Positions 18,269-27,300 of a stretch of 64,000 nucleotides of DNA are shown here, piece after piece. The stretch's first letter is position 1. Every line of letters begins with the position of its first letter. Source of the DNA: Catenovulum agarivorans YM01. Lineage in GTDB: Bacteria; Pseudomonadota; Gammaproteobacteria; Enterobacterales; Alteromonadaceae. Both the position numbers and the translations under genes were made by a program. The stretch covers positions 272,771 to 336,770 of the forward strand of contig NZ_JH767523.1 of the NCBI RefSeq assembly GCF_000281085.1, written 5' to 3'. Below the pieces are notes generated by a model, which did no database searches, had not been told where the DNA came from, and saw only the letters and a list, made by a program, of their open reading frames with translations.

Positions 18269-19440
18269 ATTCTATAATCATCTAGTTTAAGCGAAGCCAA
18301 TTCGGCTTCGCTTAATACCACTCTTAAACGCAAACAGGCTGGCCCGCCGCCATTTGCCATACTTTCAGACAAATCTAGGTAATAAATCTGTTGAATCGGA
18401 TTGTCTTCATTTAGTAATTTATTCAAGACAGCTTGTACGGCTTGATTCGCTTTACATTCGTACGGCGCTATTAAAGCCATATACTCGCCTTTTTTATCAT
18501 CTACGCATACCAACTGCGAATTAAACAAATAACTGCTTACAGCTTGTTTTAGCGATAAATCTGATGCTTTTATTTCGATAGGGTAAAAAGTAGAAGTAGG
18601 GTATTTGCTTGAATATAATTTTTTTAGGGTTTCTATCGTATCTTGTGTGTTTATAAAAGCTTGCTCATGAAACAGTAGCACGTTTTTATTTGCTACCGAA
18701 ATAACATCGTTATGGAAAACACCGGCATTGATTGCTTTGGGGTTTTGCTGCACAAACAAAGTATCTTTTGGATTAAGTTTATGGTTACGCGCAATAGCTT
18801 CACTTGCTTGTAGAGATTGGCGCGATGGAAATTGCAATTGCTCGGTTGATCTTTCGCAAAATGAATCATGCCCATAAACAAAAATGTTAATAGCGGAGTG
18901 TCCATAATCAGGGCAGATCCTTAAATGATTTGCCGAACCCTCATCATAAAACCATGGATGATTTGGCAAAGGGGCGTGATGAATAAAATATTCAGAATCA
19001 AATAGTCTAGTTAAGTTTTTTTGCGTTTGTTCAACTTCAATCAAACGATGAAAAAAATGGGCTAAATTTGCCGGGGTCACATGCGCCTTTCTATCTAAGC
19101 TGTCACACGAAGGTGTTATTGTTGCGGCATTTGCTGCCCACATAGCAGAAGCTGAAAGTAAAGCGGATTTTAGTTTGCTCGGACAATTTTGTAGTTGTGC
19201 TTGAGTTAAACCAAGTGTTTTTAATACATTAGCATCAGGCCGTGTGACTAATGGCAGTTTGAACTGTTTAATCCCCAAAGAAGCGATTAAGCTGACTTTC
19301 TGTTGCCATTGTTCTATTGCTCGGCTGTGGTTAGCTGCTAACCCTTGGTGTTGTGTAGAGGCAATATTACCCTTTGATAACCCAGCAAATTCATGGGTTG
19401 GTGCGATTTGTCCGTCAAAATTAACTTCGTAATATTTCAT
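18265..19440 (-). CDS. astB: N-succinylarginine dihydrolase, C-terminally short
   Basis: AstB hydrolyses N2-succinylarginine to succinylornithine, CO2 and two ammonia in the arginine succinyltransferase pathway. The N-terminus (YEVNFDGQIAPTHEFAGLS) and the catalytic regions are conserved: Glu in DEGSANH, His in GVFHNDVI, Cys in ANGGGPACLRLRVVLSE. The protein stops at 391 residues, about 55 short of E. coli AstB (447): it ends shortly after the catalytic Cys block. All three catalytic residues are present, so it may be active. No astA, astD, astC or astE lies nearby, which is unusual. Downstream it overlaps the Ig-repeat gene by four bases in convergent orientation. Confidence 0.87.
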   Translation of the reverse strand: MKYYEVNFDGQIAPTHEFAGLSKGNIASTQHQGLAANHSRAIEQWQQKVSLIASLGIKQFKLPLVTRPDANVLKTLGLTQAQLQNCPSKLKSALLSASAMWAANAATITPSCDSLDRKAHVTPANLAHFFHRLIEVEQTQKNLTRLFDSEYFIHHAPLPNHPWFYDEGSANHLRICPDYGHSAINIFVYGHDSFCERSTEQLQFPSRQSLQASEAIARNHKLNPKDTLFVQQNPKAINAGVFHNDVISVANKNVLLFHEQAFINTQDTIETLKKLYSSKYPTSTFYPIEIKASDLSLKQAVSSYLFNSQLVCVDDKKGEYMALIAPYECKANQAVQAVLNKLLNEDNPIQQIYYLDLSESMANGGGPACLRLRVVLSEAELASLKLDDYRI

Positions 19441-19635
19441 AGCTGCACCTTTTAAAATACAAAATAGCCACTATAGTTCGCATTATAGTTGAAAAAGCGA
19501 GCAATTAAGCTTGGATATAAAAAATGTTAAGGAAATTGCTTGCTACTCAGCGAATTTGTCGATATATCTTTAAAAAAGAAGCGTGCAGTCATACACCACT
19601 GTACTGGATTAAATTTAAATAGTATTTGATATCTA

Positions 19636-22275
19636 ATGGGAAAGTCACTCGTAATAGTCGAATCGCCAGCAAAGGCAAAAACGATAAATAAATATCTTGG
19701 TAATGACTATGTAGTTAAATCAAGCGTTGGTCATATTCGTGATTTGCCAACATCTTCAAAGGGAAAAACTAGTCCAGCAGTTAGTACTAAGGGCATGTCA
19801 CCTGAAGAAAAAGCAGCACATAAAAAGAAAAAAGAAAAAGCTGCATTAGTTGCGCGTATGGGTGTTGACCCAGAGCATGACTGGCATGCTGAATACGAAA
19901 TTTTACCCGGCAAAGAAAAAGTCGTCGCTGAATTACAAAAGCTTGCTCAAAATGCTGATACAGTTTATCTCGCAACGGATTTGGATAGAGAAGGGGAAGC
20001 TATTGCTTGGCATTTACGCGAAGTAATAGGTGGTGAAGACACTAAATACAAACGTGTTGTTTTTAATGAAATTACCAAAAATGCGATTAAAAACGCCTTC
20101 TCTCAACCAGACGAACTCAATATTGATAGAGTAAATGCACAACAAGCAAGACGCTTTTTAGATCGTGTTGTTGGTTTTATGGTATCACCACTATTGTGGA
20201 AAAAAATCGCACGTGGTTTATCAGCGGGACGTGTGCAATCTGTTGCTGTGCGTCTTGTGGTAGAACGTGAACATCAGATAAAAGCATTTGTTCCAGAAGA
20301 ATTTTGGGAAGTAAATGCCGATACTACAACGCAAGGGAAAGCCAATTTGCGTTTGGATGTTGCTAAGTATCAAAACAAAAACTTCCGCCCAACCAGCAAA
20401 GCTGAAACCGATAGTGCATTAGCACAGCTAGAATCGGCTAAATACACAGTTGCAGATTGCGAAACTCGCCCCACATCGAGTAAAGCCAGTGCTCCATTTA
20501 TTACTTCAACGCTACAGCAAGCCGCGAGTACGCGCCTAGGTTTTGGCGTTAAGAAAACTATGATGTTGGCGCAACGCTTATATGAAGCGGGTCATATTAC
20601 CTATATGCGTACCGACTCAACCAATTTGAGTAGCGAAGCTGTTGCAGCATGTCGCGATTATATTCAGGACGAGTACGGCAGCGCTTATTTGCCTGAAAAT
20701 CCAGTTATCTATGGCAACAAAGACAATGCACAAGAAGCGCATGAGGCAATCCGTCCTTCACAAGTAGGTGTATTTTCTGGACATCTAGGTAATGATTTAG
20801 ACCCAGATGCTAAACGTTTATACGATCTAATTTGGCGTCAGTTTGTTGCATGTCAAATGACACCTGCAAAATATAAAGCAAGCACTATCACAGTTGCTGC
20901 AGCTGAGTTTGAATTAAAAGCTAAAGGCCGTGTATTGGTATTTGATGGTTGGACTAAAGTTCAGCCGCCAGTTGGTAAAAAAGGCAATGAAGACCAGTTA
21001 TTACCGGATGTTAAAGTTGGTGAAACTTTGTCGTTAGAAAAACTCAATCCTAAACAGAATTTTACCAAACCACCAGCGCGTTTCAGTGAAGCTGCTTTGG
21101 TTAAAGAGCTAGAAAAGCGCGGCATAGGTCGCCCATCTACTTATGCATCTATCATAAGTACGATTCAAGATCGTGGTTATGTACGGTTGGAAAATAAACG
21201 TTTCTACGCTGAAAAAATGGGTGAGATTGTTACTTCTCGTTTGTTGGATAATTTCAGTGATTTAATGAGTTATGACTTCACCGCAAACATGGAAGGTCAC
21301 TTAGATGACATTGCTGAAGGTGAATTAGACTGGCACAAAGTACTAGATAATTTTTACACCGACTTTAAGGGCAAATTAGATTTAGCCGAAGAGGATGCTG
21401 ATAAAGGTGGTATGCAGCCCAATCAGCCAATTCCTGTGGCAATAGATTGCCCTGAATGTAGTCGTGAAATGACCATTCGAACTGCGTCGACCGGGGTGTT
21501 CTTAGGATGTTCTGGTTATGCGTTACCACCAAAAGAGCGTTGTACTAAAACCATCAATTTAACTTCTGGTGAAGAAGCTGTTGATGCTAACGACGAAGAA
21601 GCTGAAACTCAGGCATTACGTGCTAAACACAGATGTAAAAAATGTGGTACGGCGATGGATAGCTATTTAATTGACACAGAACGTAAATTACATGTTTGTG
21701 GTAATAACCCGAGCTGTGATGGTTACGAAATCGAGAAAGGTCAATTTAAGATCAAAGGATATGACGGCCCTGTTATCGAATGTGATAAATGTAGCGCAGA
21801 AATGCAGCTCAAAAATGGCCGTTTTGGTAAATACTTTGGTTGTACCAATGATGAGTGTAAAAACACTCGTAAACTATTAAGAAACGGTCAACCTGCGCCA
21901 CCAAAAGAAGATCCAATTCCATTACCAGAAATGCCATGTGAGAAATCTGATGCGTATTTTGTATTGCGTGATGGTGCAGCAGGGATCTTTTTAGCTGCGC
22001 ATAATTTCCCGAAATCACGTGAGACACGTGCGCCAAAAGTATCTGAATTAGTGCGTTTTAAAGACAGATTACACGATAAGTTTAAATATTTAGCCGAAGG
22101 CCCTGAAACTGATAGTGAAGGTAACCCAACAGTGGTTAAATTCAGCCGCAAAACTAAAGAGCAGTATTTAGGCTCAGAGAAAGACGGTAAAGCAACCAGC
22201 TGGTCAGCTAAATATATTAACAACAAGTGGGTTGTTGAAGAGAAAAAGGCTAGGGCGACTAAAGCTAAAAAGTAA
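19636..22275 (+). CDS. topA: DNA topoisomerase I (type IA)
   Basis: TopA relaxes negative supercoils by a 5'-phosphotyrosine strand-passage mechanism. The 879-residue protein has the TOPRIM domain at the N-terminus ([20 protein letters not shown], then [15 protein letters not shown] with the metal-binding acidic residues), the active-site Tyr near residue 320 in [10 protein letters not shown], and three C-terminal zinc-ribbon modules with paired cysteines ([24 protein letters not shown]), then a further C-terminal domain. Length fits the 865-residue E. coli enzyme. It is transcribed alone, divergent from astB, and ends at a bidirectional hairpin. Confidence 0.98.
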   Translation: MGKSLVIVESPAKAKTINKYLGNDYVVKSSVGHIRDLPTSSKGKTSPAVSTKGMSPEEKAAHKKKKEKAALVARMGVDPEHDWHAEYEILPGKEKVVAELQKLAQNADTVYLATDLDREGEAIAWHLREVIGGEDTKYKRVVFNEITKNAIKNAFSQPDELNIDRVNAQQARRFLDRVVGFMVSPLLWKKIARGLSAGRVQSVAVRLVVEREHQIKAFVPEEFWEVNADTTTQGKANLRLDVAKYQNKNFRPTSKAETDSALAQLESAKYTVADCETRPTSSKASAPFITSTLQQAASTRLGFGVKKTMMLAQRLYEAGHITYMRTDSTNLSSEAVAACRDYIQDEYGSAYLPENPVIYGNKDNAQEAHEAIRPSQVGVFSGHLGNDLDPDAKRLYDLIWRQFVACQMTPAKYKASTITVAAAEFELKAKGRVLVFDGWTKVQPPVGKKGNEDQLLPDVKVGETLSLEKLNPKQNFTKPPARFSEAALVKELEKRGIGRPSTYASIISTIQDRGYVRLENKRFYAEKMGEIVTSRLLDNFSDLMSYDFTANMEGHLDDIAEGELDWHKVLDNFYTDFKGKLDLAEEDADKGGMQPNQPIPVAIDCPECSREMTIRTASTGVFLGCSGYALPPKERCTKTINLTSGEEAVDANDEEAETQALRAKHRCKKCGTAMDSYLIDTERKLHVCGNNPSCDGYEIEKGQFKIKGYDGPVIECDKCSAEMQLKNGRFGKYFGCTNDECKNTRKLLRNGQPAPPKEDPIPLPEMPCEKSDAYFVLRDGAAGIFLAAHNFPKSRETRAPKVSELVRFKDRLHDKFKYLAEGPETDSEGNPTVVKFSRKTKEQYLGSEKDGKATSWSAKYINNKWVVEEKKARATKAKK

Positions 22276-22310
22276 TGTAGTTCAGATATATTTAAATTCC
22301 CGATAAAGAT

Positions 22311-22338
22311 AAGGCCAGCAATGCTGGCCTTAATTGTT
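22311..22338. terminator. Bidirectional terminator between topA and the SDR gene
   Basis: AAGGCCAGC (22311-22319) pairs with GCTGGCCTT (22323-22331) around a short loop. A T-rich tail (TTAATTGTTTTT) follows on the plus strand, and a T-containing stretch (TTATCTTTATC) on the minus strand, so it can serve both convergent genes. The SDR stop lies at 22340, so the hairpin sits just beyond it. Confidence 0.75.
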
Positions 22339-22339
22339 T

Positions 22340-23044
22340 TTAGAAGTTATCTTCTACTTGCGGTCTTAATACTAACTCATGCATATGAGTATTGGTGTCT
22401 GTATCCAGTGTATGCAAAATAGCTTTTGCAACTGCTGCCGCAGTTAAGTACTCTGGCCGTTCGGCCGCTCTAAACTCAGTATCTACACCACCCGGATAAA
22501 CGGATAACATTTTAATATTGTCAGCTCTAAGTTCTTTGCGCATTACTTTTACGTAGTGATCAAGCGCTGCTTTTGACGCTGTATAAGCCGCAATACCTGG
22601 GTTAGCAAATAAACATACGGTTGATAATACATTGACTATAGTCGCACTGCCGTTTTGATTAGCTGCTTGTTTCAAAGAAGGTAAACATAATTGCATCATT
22701 TGCACTGGCGAACAAAAATTAATTTTCATCATCCATTCCAAATCAGCAATTGATATCTCTTCGCCTTTGCCACGAGCCGTGTTAATGCCAGCACAGTTAA
22801 TTAAAATATCAAAATCGCCCATTTTATCTTTTGCACTATCGATAAAATCAGTTAAAGCGGCTTGGTCAGTAACACATAAACTACGACTAAAATGTTTGGT
22901 ATTGATTGTTAGACTATCTTGGGTGCGTTGTAATTTATCTGGGTTTCGGCCGGTTAAACTCAGTTTGTAGCCAAGTTTACTTGCTTGAATGGCTAATTCA
23001 CGGCCTATGCCTGAAGATGCGCCAGTAATTAAAATATGCTTCAT
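22340..23044 (-). CDS. SDR family NAD(P)-dependent oxidoreductase
   Basis: This 234-residue protein is a classical short-chain dehydrogenase/reductase: nucleotide-binding TGASSGIGREL at residues 7-17, the NCAGIN element, and the catalytic YTASKAALDHY (Tyr-x-x-x-Lys). The frame continues upstream, but the first 26 residues of the longer version (rich in Thr, Lys and Gln) are not SDR-like and lie inside the preceding gene; the ATG at 23044 that begins MKHILITGASSG is the start. It begins 14 bases after the hydratase-like gene and is probably in one operon with it. The substrate is unknown. Confidence 0.9.
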   Translation of the reverse strand: MKHILITGASSGIGRELAIQASKLGYKLSLTGRNPDKLQRTQDSLTINTKHFSRSLCVTDQAALTDFIDSAKDKMGDFDILINCAGINTARGKGEEISIADLEWMMKINFCSPVQMMQLCLPSLKQAANQNGSATIVNVLSTVCLFANPGIAAYTASKAALDHYVKVMRKELRADNIKMLSVYPGGVDTEFRAAERPEYLTAAAVAKAILHTLDTDTNTHMHELVLRPQVEDNF

Positions 23045-23058
23045 GTTAGTCCTAATAG

Positions 23059-23982
23059 TTATTTGTTTTCTTGTTTTGTATTGCTTACAAAACTCATAGT
23101 TACTTGTGGTTGTTCTGGCCAATTTACAAATTGGTAGCGGATCTGTTTATTATTATTTTCGACAGGGCGTAATTTCCCCAAACTGCCTAAACTAATTTTG
23201 TCCCCAGCTTTTAAAGCTAAACCTTGCTGATTAAACTTTTCAATTAACCAAGCAAGTGCATTTAATGGATGACGTAATATAGATTCAGTATCTGCGGTTT
23301 GAATCAGCTCTTTATTCTCATCTGTTACTAAAATCCGTGTATTGCCGAGTTTATGGGCAAACTCTTCAGTTGCTGTTACTTTAATTGCATCACCCAATAC
23401 AAAATAAACTGACATGATATTATGGGCAATCAGTTGATTAGCATTAACTTGTGTTCGAATTTTTTCATCTTTCATATTAAAAGGTAAGGTGACTAATTCA
23501 AATGCCGGGTATAGCTTGGAAATATGTTGTAATAGTTGAAGATGCGAGCTTGCTTGCATGATTTTGTCAGATTTAATTTCAATGACTAAATCGGCTTCAT
23601 ACATAGGGTTTACTGCAAAATTAGTTGGGATCTGGCTGTTGTTCGCTAAAAACTGACCAGTAAAAATACTCGCATAAGCAGGCTCTTTTGTATCAAACAT
23701 TTCTTGGACTTTTACATGGGTAAAGGCAATTTTGTATCCCGCGGTTAATGTATTGCTATCTTGCTTGTGTTTGATAAAAGCTTGTTGCAGGCAATAAGCC
23801 TGTGACGGCCGATTAATGTTTATAGGTTCAATTATGTTATTTGGTAGCAGTGTGGCGGCTAGTTGAATCTGTTTTTGCTGGGTTTCGTCTAACTTACATT
23901 CTAATAAGTTAGCTTGAGCGCCCGAGCCCAATAACAAAAGTGCTGTGCTATAAATAAGTGAAAAAATATTGATTTTGCGCAT
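23059..23982 (-). CDS. 2-keto-4-pentenoate hydratase-like (FAH superfamily) protein with a signal peptide
   Basis: After a typical signal peptide (hydrophobic core ALLLLGSG, cleavage after AQA) comes a domain resembling MhpD/2-oxopent-4-enoate hydratases: AGYKIAFTHVKVQEMFD, the acidic metal-ligand region MYEADLVIEI, FELVTLPFNM, and the C-terminal HPLNALAWLIEKFNQQG followed by LKAGDKISLGSLG. Hydratases of this family are normally cytoplasmic enzymes in aromatic meta-cleavage pathways, and no such pathway is present here. Periplasmic location is inferred from the signal peptide. Which substrate it uses, or whether it is still catalytic, is not known. Co-directional with the SDR gene. Confidence 0.72.
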   Translation of the reverse strand: MRKINIFSLIYSTALLLLGSGAQANLLECKLDETQQKQIQLAATLLPNNIIEPININRPSQAYCLQQAFIKHKQDSNTLTAGYKIAFTHVKVQEMFDTKEPAYASIFTGQFLANNSQIPTNFAVNPMYEADLVIEIKSDKIMQASSHLQLLQHISKLYPAFELVTLPFNMKDEKIRTQVNANQLIAHNIMSVYFVLGDAIKVTATEEFAHKLGNTRILVTDENKELIQTADTESILRHPLNALAWLIEKFNQQGLALKAGDKISLGSLGKLRPVENNNKQIRYQFVNWPEQPQVTMSFVSNTKQENK

Positions 23983-24012
23983 ATATAATAAGAGTTTGTG
24001 CAGTCAGTCCTT

Positions 24013-24039
24013 AACAAAGATGATAGCATTATCTTTGTT
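24013..24039. promoter_or_regulatory. Inverted repeat upstream of modA (candidate operator)
   Basis: AACAAAGAT (24013-24021) and ATCTTTGTT (24031-24039) are perfect 9-bp inverted arms separated by nine bases, with an inner GATAGCATTATC dyad. It lies between the divergent hydratase-like gene and modABC. It does not match the E. coli ModE box, and no modE gene is present in the window. Confidence 0.5.
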
Positions 24040-24069
24040 TAAAATATCAGGTAGTTAATCACAATATTC

Positions 24070-24870
24070 ATGGGTTGTTGTTTTAGTTGGTGTGCAAAGC
24101 GACTTATATATCCGTTAGCCATTTTTATCCTAGTGCTAACTCAGCCTGTATTTGCTCAGCAAAAAGTTTATGTGGCTGTGGCGTCTAACTTTATTAATGT
24201 ATTTGAAAAGCTTAAAACCAGTTATATTTCACAGCAGCAAGACGAACCATCAGATGCGGGAGCAGATGTCGAAATAGTTGCTTCGTATGGCTCATCCGGT
24301 AAGTTATTTGCACAAATTGTTCATGGTGCACCTTTTCATATATTTTTATCGGCCGATACAGATAAACCAAAAAAATTAGTCGAATTAGCGCTTACACAAA
24401 ATCAAACTGTTGATACTTATGCGTTAGGTCAATTAGCGCTTGTGGCCAATAACTCTGAAATATCCCCAATAGATATGTTAAAACAACAAAAATTTAAACA
24501 TATTGCGATAGCCAACCCTAAATTGGCACCCTATGGATTAGCTGCTCAAAATGTTATCGATAGTTTAGGGCTGAAGATAAATCGCCGACAAATAGCAATG
24601 GGGGAAAATATTTCACAAAGCTATCAATTTTTTACCAGTAAACATGCACAACTTGCATTTGTTGCTTATGCACAAGTTTTTGATCAACCAGAGATAAATC
24701 TTTGGTTAGTTCCAGATAATTTATATCATCCGATAGAACAAGGTATGGTGTTGTTAAAATCGGCTGAACACAATAATGCGGCAACTCAGTTTTATCAGTT
24801 TTTACAAAGCCAGCAGGCGCAATGTTTAATTGCTTCGTTAGGCTATAAGAGTCAAACATGTTTGCATTAA
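24070..24870 (+). CDS. modA: Molybdate ABC transporter substrate-binding protein
   Basis: ModA binds molybdate or tungstate in the periplasm and delivers it to ModBC. The 266-residue precursor has a signal peptide ending near VFAQQ and the family pattern VAVASNFINVFEKL, SYGSSGKLFAQIVHGAPFHIFLSADTDKP, and a C-terminal lobe with NPKLAPYGLAAQNVID. The Ser residues of ASYGSSGK and SADTD are in the region that binds the oxyanion. It overlaps modB by 13 bases. Molybdate would serve molybdopterin cofactor enzymes, none of which is in the window. Confidence 0.93.
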   Translation: MGCCFSWCAKRLIYPLAIFILVLTQPVFAQQKVYVAVASNFINVFEKLKTSYISQQQDEPSDAGADVEIVASYGSSGKLFAQIVHGAPFHIFLSADTDKPKKLVELALTQNQTVDTYALGQLALVANNSEISPIDMLKQQKFKHIAIANPKLAPYGLAAQNVIDSLGLKINRRQIAMGENISQSYQFFTSKHAQLAFVAYAQVFDQPEINLWLVPDNLYHPIEQGMVLLKSAEHNNAATQFYQFLQSQQAQCLIASLGYKSQTCLH

Positions 24871-25547
24871 CACACGAAGAGCTACAAGCCTTATGGCTAA
24901 CGGTAAAACTAGCAAGTTTAGTGACTTTTATCTTACTGCTAATAAGTACGCCTTTAGCTTGGTGGTTGGCAAAGAGTCGTAGTCGATTTGCACCAAGTAT
25001 ATCAGCTTTAGTCGCATTGCCTTTAGTTTTGCCACCAAGCGTGTTGGGGTTCTATTTTCTCATTGCTTTTGCGCCTCAAGGGCCTATTGGGCAACTTAGT
25101 CAGTGGTTGGGGTTAGGTAGCTTAGCTTTTAGCTTCACTGGGCTGGTTATCGCCTCTATTGTTTATTCTTTACCTTTTGTTGTTCAACCCATTCAAAATG
25201 CTTTTAGTACTTTTCCACATGAGCAGCTTGAAGCTGCTGCGACTTTAGGCGCTAGTCCGTTTAAAGTGTTTTATTCGGTAGTTTTACCTAATGTTAAAGT
25301 AGGGTTGATAACTGGCGCTGTTTTAGGTTTTGCGCATACTGTTGGTGAATTTGGTGTCATATTAATGATAGGCGGCAATATACCGGGTGAAACCCAAGTG
25401 GCGTCGGTGAAGATATACGAATACGTTGAAGCTATGGATTATTCGCAGGCACATAGATTATCGGCAATTTTATTGGTGTTTTCTTTTGTTGTGTTATTGG
25501 CGGTTTATCGCTTTCAGAAAAAAGTGAGTGTGACAGGGCGTGACTGA
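24858..25547 (+). CDS. modB: Molybdate ABC transporter permease
   Basis: ModB is the membrane permease of the molybdate importer and forms the homodimeric channel. The 229-residue protein has about five membrane segments, starting with VKLASLVTFILLLISTPLAW, and the EAA loop that contacts the ATPase, seen as EAAATLGASPFKVFYSVVLP, and GAVLGFAHTVGEFGVILMIGG. It starts within modA (13-base overlap) and overlaps modC by eight bases, so the three genes form one tightly coupled operon. Confidence 0.94.
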   Translation: MFALTHEELQALWLTVKLASLVTFILLLISTPLAWWLAKSRSRFAPSISALVALPLVLPPSVLGFYFLIAFAPQGPIGQLSQWLGLGSLAFSFTGLVIASIVYSLPFVVQPIQNAFSTFPHEQLEAAATLGASPFKVFYSVVLPNVKVGLITGAVLGFAHTVGEFGVILMIGGNIPGETQVASVKIYEYVEAMDYSQAHRLSAILLVFSFVVLLAVYRFQKKVSVTGRD

Positions 25548-26667
25548 AGCTAACAAAAATTTCATTAATTTTAACTTTGAGCATGCTTATACAAACTTTG
25601 ATTTTTGTTTTTCAGCCGAGGTACCAGCTCAAGGTATAACTGCAATTTGGGGGCAATCAGGTTGTGGTAAGTCAACTTTGTTGCGCTGTATTGCGGGTCT
25701 AGAGCCACAAGTAAAGGGTGAACTTTCAATAAACCAGCACTGTATGCAAGATAAACAGAATTTTGTCCCTGCGCATCAACGCAATATTGGTTATGTATTT
25801 CAGCAAGGCGCTTTGTTTGCACACCTTAATGTTGAAGAAAATTTAACCTACGGCCTAAACAATTATTTAGCTAACAACAAAGCTAATTCTCAACAGTTAA
25901 CTTTTACGCTTGAAAGTTTAGTCGAGTTGATGGGTTTACGATATTTATTAAGGCGCTCGGTCGATAAGCTGTCAGGTGGCGAGCGCCAGCGTGTTGCAAT
26001 CGCTCGAGCTTTATTGTCGCAACCAAAATTATTGTTGATGGATGAGCCTTTAGCTGCACTTGATCAGCAGAATAAACAGGCATTGCTCAAACTGTTGGAA
26101 CAAATAAAACAGCAACTGAAGATACCAATTTTGTATGTTAGCCACGACATAAATGAAGTCTGTCGATTAGCAGACCATTTATTAGTTATCCAAGATGGTA
26201 AAATTGTCGAGTCAGGTGATTTAAATTCTGTGCTCGCGAGCTTAAGTCAATATCAATGGATGCAAGAGCAGGTTGGTGTTGTGTTGCAAGGGCAAGTTGT
26301 TGCAAATATCGCAGACTGGCAACTCGACAAAATAAATTGCCATGGTACTGAGTTATTGTTGGCTAATACGCGTGCTGAAATAGGTGATAATATTCGTATC
26401 CGCATTTTGGCTAAAGACGTCAGCATTAGTCGTGAGCAACAAGCGCAATCTAGTATAGTCAATCGGATTGCATGCCGCATTAAAGCTTTTGCAGAAACGG
26501 CGTCCTCTACCAATATGCAGTTGCAGTTAGTAATTGAAGATAATCAGGCAGAATCAGATGACGCTTATCTATTGTCGACCATTACCCGTTATTCACTAGA
26601 ACAACTTAATTTACAAATTAACGATTTGGTATACGCACAAATTAAAGCTGTCTCCATTGTTAGCTAA
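25540..26667 (+). CDS. modC: Molybdate ABC transporter ATP-binding protein
   Basis: ModC couples ATP hydrolysis to molybdate import. The 375-residue protein has Walker A GQSGCGKST (about residues 38-46), Q-loop GYVFQQGALFAHL, signature KLSGGERQRVAIARAL, Walker B LLLMDEPLAALD and the H-loop VSHDINE, followed by a C-terminal TOBE/Mop-like regulatory domain (about residues 290-370) typical of ModC. The start is a GTG at 25540 inside modB. The next gene, scpB, begins about 40 bases downstream on the same strand and may be read through. Confidence 0.94.
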   Translation: MTEANKNFINFNFEHAYTNFDFCFSAEVPAQGITAIWGQSGCGKSTLLRCIAGLEPQVKGELSINQHCMQDKQNFVPAHQRNIGYVFQQGALFAHLNVEENLTYGLNNYLANNKANSQQLTFTLESLVELMGLRYLLRRSVDKLSGGERQRVAIARALLSQPKLLLMDEPLAALDQQNKQALLKLLEQIKQQLKIPILYVSHDINEVCRLADHLLVIQDGKIVESGDLNSVLASLSQYQWMQEQVGVVLQGQVVANIADWQLDKINCHGTELLLANTRAEIGDNIRIRILAKDVSISREQQAQSSIVNRIACRIKAFAETASSTNMQLQLVIEDNQAESDDAYLLSTITRYSLEQLNLQINDLVYAQIKAVSIVS

Positions 26668-26709
26668 AGCCAGAGGGTTAAGCATACTTTTAATTGGTTG
26701 GAAAAAATT

Positions 26710-27300
26710 ATGGCACGCAAAAATAACGACGAGCAATACATTCAAATAATCGAAGCGGCAATTTTTGCCTATGGCAAACCTATGCCTGTTAAAGAATTGT
26801 CTGAAACAGTATTGGCTGAATTTAAGTTATCACAGCGTAAAATTACTGGCTTGCTGAAAACTTTGCAGCAAAAGTACCAAGAAGGTCATGGTATCGAATT
26901 AGTTAAGGTTGCCGCAGGTTATCGCTTTCAAACTAAATCGACTTTAAGCCCGTGGATTAGTTTATTATGGCAAGAAAAAGCGCCTAGGTATTCTAGAGCT
27001 ATGTTAGAAACACTTGCACTTATCGCATATCGCCAGCCTATTACCCGTGGGGAAATAGAGCAGGTTAGAGGTGTTGCTGTATCCAGTAATATAGTGCGTG
27101 CTTTACAAGAGCGTGGTTGGGTTAAAGTTATCGGCCATAAAGAAGTTGCCGGTCGGCCAGCTTTATTTGCAACAACCCCATCGTTTTTGGACTATTTTGG
27201 TTTACAATGTCTAGAAGACTTGCCTCAAGTCACAGAAGCTTTAGTGAATGACACTAAAGGTATTGCTAATTTGTCAGATTCGGGAGAATCAGATGTCTGA
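26710..27300 (+). CDS. scpB: SMC-Scp complex subunit ScpB
   Basis: ScpB is the winged-helix dimeric partner in the SMC-ScpA-ScpB condensin, which organises and separates chromosomes. The 196-residue protein shows the double winged-helix pattern: IIEAAIFAYGKPMPVKEL, the conserved SRAMLETLALIAYRQPITRGEIEQVRGV, and the C-terminal GRPALFATTPSFLDYFGL. The frame is open from a TTG at 26698, but the ATG at 26710 (MARKNND) is the better start. It overlaps rluB by eight bases, the common pairing. What is missing is scpA, which usually sits immediately upstream; here that place is taken by modABC. Confidence 0.93.
   Translation: MARKNNDEQYIQIIEAAIFAYGKPMPVKELSETVLAEFKLSQRKITGLLKTLQQKYQEGHGIELVKVAAGYRFQTKSTLSPWISLLWQEKAPRYSRAMLETLALIAYRQPITRGEIEQVRGVAVSSNIVRALQERGWVKVIGHKEVAGRPALFATTPSFLDYFGLQCLEDLPQVTEALVNDTKGIANLSDSGESDV

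Noticed and set aside
24001-24069. ModE-type box
   Set aside because: The E. coli consensus with TATAT and TAACG arms is not matched; the dyad at 24013-24039 has different arms.
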